A stretch of 13,269 nucleotides of DNA from DATBFX01 sp036558305 (GTDB lineage: Bacteria; Chloroflexota; Chloroflexia; Thermomicrobiales; UBA6265): contig DATBFX010000330.1 of NCBI GenBank assembly GCA_036558305.1, forward strand, positions 1-13,269, in the 5' to 3' direction. Below the pieces are notes generated by a model. The model had not been told where the DNA came from. It did not search any database and saw only the letters and a program-made list of their open reading frames with translations. Each line of letters begins with the position of its first letter. Position 1 is the stretch's first letter. The translations under genes and the position numbers were made by a program. This document shows, piece by piece, positions 7,284-13,098 of this stretch.

Positions 7284-7514
7284 TGCACGAACCTATCCAG
7301 CGAGCATCGACGAGGCGACGGCCGGACTGTCACGCAGTCGAAGACGAGTTCATCCACGTGGGATCGCTCCCACGGGTCGTCAACGGGCTCGGTCGCGGTC
7401 GCTACCGCCCAACCGGAAGGAGTTGACCGACAGGGAACACCGTGCCGCTGATCCTCAACGGTTGTGCCCTGCAGCGAGGCAGGGTGGCGCTCCAAACGAC
7501 GAGGAGGACGAACC
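7284..7514 (+). other. Long 5' leader of the binding-protein operon (no gene found)
   Basis: About 230 bases separate the promoter from the binding-protein start, with no credible gene. Two hairpins are visible: CGTGGGA-TCGC-TCCCACG at 7357-7374 and CCCTGC-AGCGAG-GCAGGG at 7467-7484. The second ends 18 bases before the GAGGAGG ribosome binding site (7501-7507). I do not recognise a known riboswitch class. The rest of the divergent interval (7178-7253) shows no other clear signal. Confidence 0.35.
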
Positions 7515-9284
7515 GTGGCGAAAGACGATGGACTGAAGCTCTCACGGCGAAATCTGGTCAAGGCCGGCGCGGCGATGGCGGCCGTCGGCCCGTTCATCGG
7601 CAAGGGAGCCGGTGTCGCGGCTCAGGATCTCCCAGACGTCCCCCGGAACCGCACGCTGATTCTTCGCTGGCAACAACCGAACGTCTACGCCCAAGACTGG
7701 AACCTCTGGAACGGCTATCCCAACGCCGCCAATCACCAAAACGGCCTGGGCCTCCTCCACGAGCCGCTCGCCTTCTACAGCGCCTTTGCCGACAAGACCT
7801 ACCCCTGGCTGGCCGAGAGCTGGGAGTACAACGCCGACTTCACCCAGCTCAACATCAAGACGCGCGCCGGGATCAAATGGAGCGACGGCACACCATTCAC
7901 CGCCGAAGACGTGGCCTTCACCATCATGTCGGTGAAGCAGTTCAACACCAAGATCAAGTGGGGCGCCAACGTCGAGCCCTTTGTCGACACCGCGACCGCC
8001 ACCAGCGACACCGAGGTCGAGATCAAGTTCAAGGTGCCCTCGCCGCGGTTCATGTACTTCATGACCTACAAGTACGACATCGGTCTCTACATCGTTCCCA
8101 AGCACATCTTCGACGGTCAGGACTTCGCGAGCTTCCTCAACTTCGACCTCGACAAGGGGTTGCCGGTCACGACCGGCCCCTGGAAAGTGGTCTTCGCCTC
8201 CCCGGAGCAGAAGGTCATCGATCGCCGCGATTCCTGGTGGGCCGTCGATCAGGGGCTGGTCCCTGCCCTGCCCGAGGTGCAGCGGGTCATCTACCTGCCG
8301 TTCAGCACCGAACAGGACGTCGCCGAGGCGCTGATCAAGAACGACGCCGACTGCTCCCTCGACCTGCGGCCGCTGACGATTTCGACCGTCCTCGACCAGA
8401 ACCCGAACATCACCACCCACACCGGCAAGGAGAAACCGTACGGCTACGTCGACTGGTGGCCGACCTCGCTCTACGTCAACTGCGAGAAGCCACCGTTTGA
8501 CGATCCCGCCGTCCGGTGGGCCCTCAGCTATTTCATCGATCGCCAGCAGGTGATCGATGTCGCCTACGACGGTGCCGGCAGCATCTCCTCGCTCCCGATG
8601 CCGACCTACCCCGGTTTGCAACCGTTCGCCGAGGGCGTCGCCGATCTCCTCCAGCAGTATCCGACCACCGAGTTCAACCCGGACAAGGGCGCCAAGATGC
8701 TCACCGACGCCGGTTGGACGAAGGATGGCGGAAACTGGACCAAGAATGGTGAGAAATTGTCGGTCCCGATCGAGGCCTTCGTCGTCATGGACGACATCGG
8801 TCCGGTGATCGTCCAGCAACTGAAGAACCAGGGCATCGACTCCGCCTATTCCGATCCACCCGACTTCTTCGATCGCTTCCCGAACACCGCCAACTGGACC
8901 GCCTCTCTCTTCGGCCACGGCGGCAGCGTCAGCGGCGATCCCTATTTCACCCTCGCGCTGTACCAGTCGACGTCGGAGGCGGTGCCGGGCGGTCACCAGG
9001 TCAACGCCTCGCGCTGGAAGAATGCCGACTACGACAAGATCGTCGACGAGATGGCGAGCACGCCGATCGACGACAAAGACAAGCTGATGGACGAGTGGCA
9101 CCGCGCCATGGCCCTCTTCTTGCCGGCCCTGCCCGACATCCAGATCCAGGAGTGGTATCACCGGATTCCGATGAACCAGACCTACTGGAAGGGCTGGCCG
9201 ACCAAGGACAACTCGTTCGTCAACGGTGCCTTCTGGCACTTGACCTTCCAACTCATCCTGAACGAGTTGAAGGCCGCGCAGTAG
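7515..9284 (+). CDS. Tat-exported ABC solute-binding protein, family 5 (peptide/oligosaccharide type)
   Basis: This is the extracytoplasmic substrate-capture protein of the importer, with 589 residues. The N-terminus has a twin-arginine signal, SRRNLVKAGAAMAAVGPF (10-27), followed by a hydrophobic stretch and GVAAQD, a plausible signal peptidase I site near residue 36. There is no lipobox cysteine. The family-5 signature IKWSDGTPFTAEDVAFTIM is at 120-138. The GTG start at 7515 is chosen because GGAGG (7503-7507) is seven bases upstream and it gives a normal Tat signal. An ATG at 7464 would add 17 unrelated residues. Family-5 proteins bind peptides, nickel, or oligosaccharides such as cellobiose; the ligand here is unknown. 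The stop is followed within two bases by a large inverted repeat that separates it from the permease genes. Confidence 0.92.
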   Translation: MAKDDGLKLSRRNLVKAGAAMAAVGPFIGKGAGVAAQDLPDVPRNRTLILRWQQPNVYAQDWNLWNGYPNAANHQNGLGLLHEPLAFYSAFADKTYPWLAESWEYNADFTQLNIKTRAGIKWSDGTPFTAEDVAFTIMSVKQFNTKIKWGANVEPFVDTATATSDTEVEIKFKVPSPRFMYFMTYKYDIGLYIVPKHIFDGQDFASFLNFDLDKGLPVTTGPWKVVFASPEQKVIDRRDSWWAVDQGLVPALPEVQRVIYLPFSTEQDVAEALIKNDADCSLDLRPLTISTVLDQNPNITTHTGKEKPYGYVDWWPTSLYVNCEKPPFDDPAVRWALSYFIDRQQVIDVAYDGAGSISSLPMPTYPGLQPFAEGVADLLQQYPTTEFNPDKGAKMLTDAGWTKDGGNWTKNGEKLSVPIEAFVVMDDIGPVIVQQLKNQGIDSAYSDPPDFFDRFPNTANWTASLFGHGGSVSGDPYFTLALYQSTSEAVPGGHQVNASRWKNADYDKIVDEMASTPIDDKDKLMDEWHRAMALFLPALPDIQIQEWYHRIPMNQTYWKGWPTKDNSFVNGAFWHLTFQLILNELKAAQ

Positions 9285-9286
9285 GG

Positions 9287-9389
9287 ACCCTCACCCCCGG
9301 CCCCTCTCCCGGTGCGCGGGAGAGGGGAGACGACGACGCGGCATATTCCCCCTCTCCCGCGCACCGGGAGAGGGGCCGGGGGTGAGGGT
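9287..9389. repeat. Perfect 41-bp inverted repeat between binding protein and permease
   Basis: Bases 9287-9327 and 9349-9389 are exact reverse complements separated by 21 bases. Each arm also contains its own hairpin with 11-bp stems (9301-9311 with 9317-9327, loop GTGCG; and 9349-9359 with 9365-9375, loop CGCAC). The RNA could therefore form either one very long stem or two short ones. The right arm ends in GGGGGTGAGGGT directly before the TTG start of the permease. There is no T-tract, so it is not a classical intrinsic terminator. Confidence 0.95.
9378..9385 (+). promoter_or_regulatory. Repeat-borne Shine-Dalgarno for the first permease
   Basis: GGGGGTGA lies with its G-run ending seven bases before the TTG at 9390. 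It is part of the right arm of the 41-bp inverted repeat and would be base-paired in the long stem. Confidence 0.5.
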
Positions 9390-10394
9390 TTGCGCCTCGA
9401 ATACGTCATCCGCCGGCTCCTCCTCTTCGTGATCGTCGTCTGGGTGGCGGCGACGCTGAACTTCTTCCTTCCCCGCATCTCGGGGGGCGATCCCGTCCGT
9501 ACGAAACTGATGGAGCAGGCTGCCGCCGGCGGCAACATCCAATCGGGCCTCCAGCAGATGGTTGCCGAGTACCAGCACAAGTTCGGTCTCGACCGACCGC
9601 TCTGGAAGCAGTACCTGACCTATCTGGGGCAGGTCGCCCGCCTTGATTTCGGCTACTCGATTGCCGCCTATCCCCAGACCGTTTTTGGGATCATCGGCCG
9701 CGCGATCCCCTGGACGGTCGGTCTGCTCCTGACGACAACGCTTCTCGCCTTCTTGATCGGGACCGTCCTCGGTGCCCTGATGGCCTGGCCGCGTGCGCCC
9801 CACTTCATCCAATTTCTCTTCCCACCCCTGCTGACCCTGTCGGCAATCCCGTTCTTCCTCCTGGGATTGTTGCTGACCTACGTCTTTGCCTTCAGACTGC
9901 CGTGGTTCCCCCTCTCCGGCGGCTACAATGCCGGGACCATTCCCCACTACAGCGTGAGCTTTGCCCTTGACGTCTTCAAGCATTCGGTCTTACCCGCCTG
10001 CGCGATCCTCCTCTCCTCGATCGGTTTTTGGGCCCTGGGAATGCGCGGCATGATGGTCACGGTCGAAGGCGAGGACTACATGACCTTTGCCGAGGCCGCC
10101 GGGCTCAAAGGGCGAACCCTTTTCTTCACCTACGCTCTCCGCAATGCCATCCTGCCGCAGACGACCGCACTTGCGCTCTCGCTCTCGCAGATCCTTTCCG
10201 GCGCCTTGCTCGTGGAGGTCATCTTTTCCTATCCCGGTCTTGGCAGCATCCTCTACAACGCCATCAGGCAGTTCGATTACTTCCTCCTTCAGGGACTCAT
10301 CCTGACGATCGTGCTTGCCGTTTCTATCGCCGCGCTGATCGTGGATTTCACCTATCCGTTGCTCGATCCGCGCATCAGCTATCGCCGCACCTGA
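9390..10394 (+). CDS. ABC transporter permease, DppB/OppB type
   Basis: This is the first transmembrane subunit of the importer, with 334 residues. It opens with YVIRRLLLFVIVVWVAATLN (5-24), the usual first membrane helix of DppB proteins. A periplasmic region follows, with FGLDRPLWKQYLTYLG (65-80) and LDFGYS (85-90), then five further hydrophobic segments. The EAA-type loop that contacts the ATPases is GEDYMTFAEAAGLKG (227-241) followed by ALRNAILP (249-256). The frame is open back to an ATG at 9312, but those 26 residues are encoded by the repeat. The TTG at 9390 gives the family N-terminus and follows the repeat-borne ribosome binding site. The second permease starts 15 bases after the stop. 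Confidence 0.92.
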   Translation: MRLEYVIRRLLLFVIVVWVAATLNFFLPRISGGDPVRTKLMEQAAAGGNIQSGLQQMVAEYQHKFGLDRPLWKQYLTYLGQVARLDFGYSIAAYPQTVFGIIGRAIPWTVGLLLTTTLLAFLIGTVLGALMAWPRAPHFIQFLFPPLLTLSAIPFFLLGLLLTYVFAFRLPWFPLSGGYNAGTIPHYSVSFALDVFKHSVLPACAILLSSIGFWALGMRGMMVTVEGEDYMTFAEAAGLKGRTLFFTYALRNAILPQTTALALSLSQILSGALLVEVIFSYPGLGSILYNAIRQFDYFLLQGLILTIVLAVSIAALIVDFTYPLLDPRISYRRT

Positions 10395-10409
10395 GCGCGA
10401 GGGAGGACG

Positions 10410-11249
10410 ATGTTCCGCTATCTGCGTCGCAACCGGATACTGGTCTTTGGACTGGTTTTGCTCGGTCTCATCCTGCTCTTTGCCGGCGGCGGCCGCCTCG
10501 TCTGGGACGTCTCGCAGGCCGCGCCCCTCTCGGGACGCCCGAACCGCCGTCCCTCCTGGGAGCATCCGCTCGGCACGGACCGGCAGGCCCGCGACCTCCT
10601 GGCGGTGATGATCGTCGGCACCCCCAAAACCATCTACATCGGTTTCCTGGCCGGCTTGATCGGGGTGACCATCGGCACCATCCTGGCGTTGACCGCGGCC
10701 TACTACGGAGGCTGGGTGGACACGGTGATCCGCAGCGTCGTCGACATCGGTCTGACGATCCCGACCTTGCTCATCCTCATCATGCTGGCGGTCGGGCTCC
10801 ACGCCTCGCTGACGATCAACCAAATGGCGCTCGTCGTCGCCTCCCTGGCATGGCTGTATCCGACGCGCACCATCAGAGCCCAAGTGCTGACGATCCGGGA
10901 GCGCGCCTACATCCAGATCGCCCGCCTTTCGGGTGCGCGACCCTTCCAGGTCATCTTCGCCGAGATCATGCCCAATCTCCTCCCGTACCTTGCCGCGACC
11001 TTCGTCGGCTCGGTGTCGGCTGCCGTCCTGGTTGCCATCGGTCTGGAGGTGATCGGTCTCGGCTCCCTCGATTCCATCACCCTCGGCACCACCCTCTACT
11101 GGGTGCAGTATTACGCCGCCCTGCTGCATGGGTTGTGGTGGTGGTTCCTCCCGCCCGTCATCATCATCATCGTCCTCTTCGTCGGACTCTTTTCCGTCGC
11201 CGCCGGTCTCGACGAGCTTGCCAATCCCCGCACCCGCCGCGTCGTCTGA
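10410..11249 (+). CDS. ABC transporter permease, DppC/OppC type
   Basis: This is the second transmembrane subunit of the importer, with 279 residues. It has an N-terminal membrane helix (RILVFGLVLLGLILLF, 9-24), the DppC hallmark EHPLGTDRQARDLL (51-64), then five hydrophobic segments. The EAA loop is RERAYIQIARLSGARPF (163-179) with PNLLPYLAATF (188-198). GGGAGG at 10401-10406 is the ribosome binding site, with unusually short spacing of three bases. It is at the low end of family length because the periplasmic and C-terminal loops are short. It is in one operon with the preceding permease and probably the following GMC gene. Confidence 0.92.
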   Translation: MFRYLRRNRILVFGLVLLGLILLFAGGGRLVWDVSQAAPLSGRPNRRPSWEHPLGTDRQARDLLAVMIVGTPKTIYIGFLAGLIGVTIGTILALTAAYYGGWVDTVIRSVVDIGLTIPTLLILIMLAVGLHASLTINQMALVVASLAWLYPTRTIRAQVLTIRERAYIQIARLSGARPFQVIFAEIMPNLLPYLAATFVGSVSAAVLVAIGLEVIGLGSLDSITLGTTLYWVQYYAALLHGLWWWFLPPVIIIIVLFVGLFSVAAGLDELANPRTRRVV

Positions 11250-11302
11250 CGATCGACTCCCGCTCATGCCGTTCGGAGATCGCTCCCAGGTCCTCACACG
11301 CG

Positions 11303-11357
11303 CCCTCACCCCCTGCCCCCTCTCCCGGTGCGCGGGAGAGGGGGCAGGGGGTGAGGG
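11303..11357. repeat. Perfect 25-bp hairpin repeat before the second GMC gene
   Basis: Bases 11303-11327 and 11333-11357 are exact reverse complements around a five-base loop (GTGCG). This is the most complete copy of the repeat: flank CCCTCACCCCC, core stem, and flank GGGGGTGAGGG. The core TCTCCCGGTGCGCGGGAGAG is the same as in 9287-9327. No T-tract follows. It lies in the 113-base gap between the second permease and the GMC gene. Confidence 0.95.
11347..11354 (+). promoter_or_regulatory. Repeat-borne Shine-Dalgarno for the second GMC gene
   Basis: GGGGGTGA is in the 3' arm of the hairpin, with the G-run ending 11 bases before the ATG at 11363. When the hairpin folds, this site is paired with CCCTCACCCCC. 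Confidence 0.45.
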
Positions 11358-11362
11358 TTCGG

Positions 11363-12868
11363 ATGTACGACCTCATCATCATCGGCACCGGCGCCGGCGG
11401 CGGTACGCTCGCCCGTGCCCTGAAAGACTCCGGCGCCAGGATCCTCGTCGTCGAACGCGGCGGCTTTCTCCCCCAGGAACCGGAGAATTGGAGTCCGCAC
11501 GCCGTCTTCGTCGACAACCGCTACAAGGCCAAGGAACTCTGGCACAACGCCGACGGCGGCACCTTCGCGCCCGGCGTCCACTACTGCGTCGGCGGCAACA
11601 CCAAGGTTTACGGCGCCGCCCTCCCCCGCCTCCGCCGCGAAGATTTCGACAACCTCGAACACGAAGGCGGCACCTCCCCCGCCTGGCCCATCACCTACGA
11701 CGATCTCGAACCCTATTATGCCGAAGCCGAAACCCTCTACTGGGCCCACGGCCAGGCCGGTCTCGACCCGACCGAGCCACCCCGCTCAACCTCCTACCCC
11801 TTCCCCCCGATCCCCGACGACCCTTACATGCTCGACCTCGCCGCCACACTCCGCGGCCAGGGTCTCCACCCATTCCCCCTCCCCCTTGGTCTCGACTACC
11901 GCCCCGGCGGTCGCTGCATCCGCTGTCGCACCTGCGACGCCTTCCCCTGCCAGGTCCTTGCCAAAGGTGATTCCGAGATTTGCGGCGTCCGCCCCGCCCT
12001 CGCCGGCCCGCACGTCGAGCTCATGACAAACGCCTTCGCCCGCCGCCTCCTCACCGACCCCACCGGTCGCACCGTCAACGCCGTGGAAGTCGAGCACGAC
12101 GGCGAAACCAGACAGATCAAAGCCAACCGCTTCGTCGTCGCCTGCGGCGCCGTCAACTCCGCCGCCCTCCTGCTGCGCTCCGCCCCCGACGGTCTGGCCA
12201 ATTCCTCCGGTCTCGTCGGCCGGAACTACATGGTCCACAACAACGCCGTCCTCATCGCCGTCCATCCCACCAGGGTCAATCCAACCGTCGTCCAGAAAAG
12301 TTTCGCCATCAACGACTACTACTTCCGCGGTCCCGACTTTCCCTATCCCCTCGGCAACCTCCAACCCGTCGGCAAAATCCAAACCCCGATGCTCGCTGCC
12401 ACCCTCCCCCGCATCCCCACCTCCCTCCTCGCCGCGATCGCCGACCGCGGCAGCGATTGGTGGGTGATGTCCGAAGACCTCCCCGACCCCCACAACCGCG
12501 TCACCGTCGGCTCAGACGGTGCCATCCGTATCCGCTGGCATCCCACCAACACCGTCACCCACCGCCGCTTCATCCGGGAGGCCAAACGCATCTTTCGCCG
12601 CGCCGGCTACCCGCTCGTCCTCACCCGCACCATGGGCATCGAAACCAACTCGCACCAGGTCGGCACCCTCCGCTTCGGTCACGACCCCGCCACCTCCGTG
12701 CTCGACCCCCTTTGCAAGGCCTACGACCTCGCCAACCTCTACATCGTCGACGCCTCCTTTTTTCCTTCCGCCGCCGCCGTCAACCCCGCCCTTACCATCA
12801 TCGCCCAATCCCTTCGCGTCGCCGACCACTTGATGGGCAAACCCCTCCGCCGATGGTCACCTTCCTGA
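11363..12868 (+). CDS. GMC-family FAD oxidoreductase with four-cysteine cluster
   Basis: This is a 501-residue flavoenzyme predicted to oxidise a sugar or other alcohol. It starts MYDLIIIGTGAGGGTLA (1-17), the FAD Rossmann motif, with Glu31 in VVERGG. The flavin-site stretch is HYCVGGNTKVYGA (73-85). AWPITYDDLEPYYAEAE (107-123) closely parallels DWPITYDELEPYFTAAE in the first GMC protein of this window. The catalytic region has SHQVGTLRFG (430-439, His431) and FFPSAAAVNPALT (466-478, Asn474). The cysteine cluster CIRCRTCDAFPC (185-196, Cys185, 188, 191, 196) could be structural or bind a metal or Fe-S centre. No export signal is seen. The frame is open far upstream (to 10028), but that part runs through the second permease gene and the hairpin repeat, so the ATG at 11363 is the only sensible start. 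It is probably the last gene of the transporter operon. Confidence 0.92.
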   Translation: MYDLIIIGTGAGGGTLARALKDSGARILVVERGGFLPQEPENWSPHAVFVDNRYKAKELWHNADGGTFAPGVHYCVGGNTKVYGAALPRLRREDFDNLEHEGGTSPAWPITYDDLEPYYAEAETLYWAHGQAGLDPTEPPRSTSYPFPPIPDDPYMLDLAATLRGQGLHPFPLPLGLDYRPGGRCIRCRTCDAFPCQVLAKGDSEICGVRPALAGPHVELMTNAFARRLLTDPTGRTVNAVEVEHDGETRQIKANRFVVACGAVNSAALLLRSAPDGLANSSGLVGRNYMVHNNAVLIAVHPTRVNPTVVQKSFAINDYYFRGPDFPYPLGNLQPVGKIQTPMLAATLPRIPTSLLAAIADRGSDWWVMSEDLPDPHNRVTVGSDGAIRIRWHPTNTVTHRRFIREAKRIFRRAGYPLVLTRTMGIETNSHQVGTLRFGHDPATSVLDPLCKAYDLANLYIVDASFFPSAAAVNPALTIIAQSLRVADHLMGKPLRRWSPS

Positions 12869-12953
12869 GCAACACCGGCGACCCAAGTACCCCCTTTCCC
12901 TTGGCATCGCCCCGCGGACATGCGCAATACTGGCAACGGGCCCCCACCACCGG

Positions 12954-12978
12954 CCGCCACCCAGGGGGTACCCGGCCC
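12954..12978 (-). repeat. 25-base repeat shared with the start of the window
   Basis: The reverse complement matches 82-106 at 24 of 25 bases, including GGGCCGGGTACCC and CTGGGTGGCGG. Here it borders CCCTAC, the kind of end seen in the GTAGGGG-type elements. Confidence 0.75.
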
Positions 12979-13040
12979 TACGTCGGGGGCGGGGAGACGA
13001 TCGCGGCCCCGTGCGAACACGAATCGACACGCCCCTAGCG

Positions 13041-13083
13041 CTCTCCCCTCCCCCACGCTTGGGGGAGGGGATGGGGGAGAGGG
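13041..13083. repeat. Pyrimidine/purine hairpin upstream of the epimerase
   Basis: CCCCTCCCCC (13045-13054) pairs perfectly with GGGGGAGGGG (13061-13070) around ACGCTT. CTCTCCCC at 13041-13048 can alternatively pair with GGGGAGAG at 13074-13081. It resembles the GGGTGAGGG-ended family in composition and placement before a start codon but lacks the terminal GGTGAGGG. It has no T-tract. Confidence 0.7.
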
Positions 13084-13098
13084 CCCATCCAATAAATC

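Larger units (their letters stand above)
12869..13098. other. Repeat-rich intergenic region before the epimerase
   Basis: No gene is seen in these 230 bases. Bases 12954-12978 are, on the minus strand, a copy of 82-106 with one mismatch. Bases 13030-13038 (CGCCCCTAG) match the terminal motif of the GTAGGGG-type elements read inward from the right, and the G/C-rich stretch before them may be a diverged member. There is no convincing promoter or Shine-Dalgarno for the downstream gene; an AT-rich patch (13090-13097) lies just before its start. Confidence 0.5.

Noticed and set aside
7442..7514. Possible leader peptide starting at GTG 7442
   Set aside because: The frame does not stop before the binding-protein gene but runs on for over 1000 bases out of frame, so it is not a leader peptide.
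7542..9251. A 569-residue antisense open frame opposite the binding-protein gene
   Set aside because: It has no domain motifs and a biased composition, and the plus strand has a full family-5 binding protein with a Tat signal and ribosome binding site.
9312..9389. ATG start for the first permease at 9312
   Set aside because: The added 26 residues are translated repeat sequence; the TTG at 9390 gives the canonical permease N-terminus.
9287..9389. Intrinsic terminator or CRISPR repeat at the large palindrome
   Set aside because: No T-tract follows either arm, and there are only inverted rather than regularly spaced direct copies with unique spacers; the permeases of the same transporter continue downstream.
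9990..11309. A 439-residue antisense frame opposite the permease genes
   Set aside because: It is rich in Asp/Glu/Arg/Gly with no motif, and the plus strand encodes two typical permeases.
10028..11362. N-terminal 445 residues of the long frame leading into the second GMC gene
   Set aside because: This part runs out of frame through the two permease genes and the hairpin repeat, is Arg/Pro/His-rich, and the GMC FAD motif starts exactly at the ATG at 11363.
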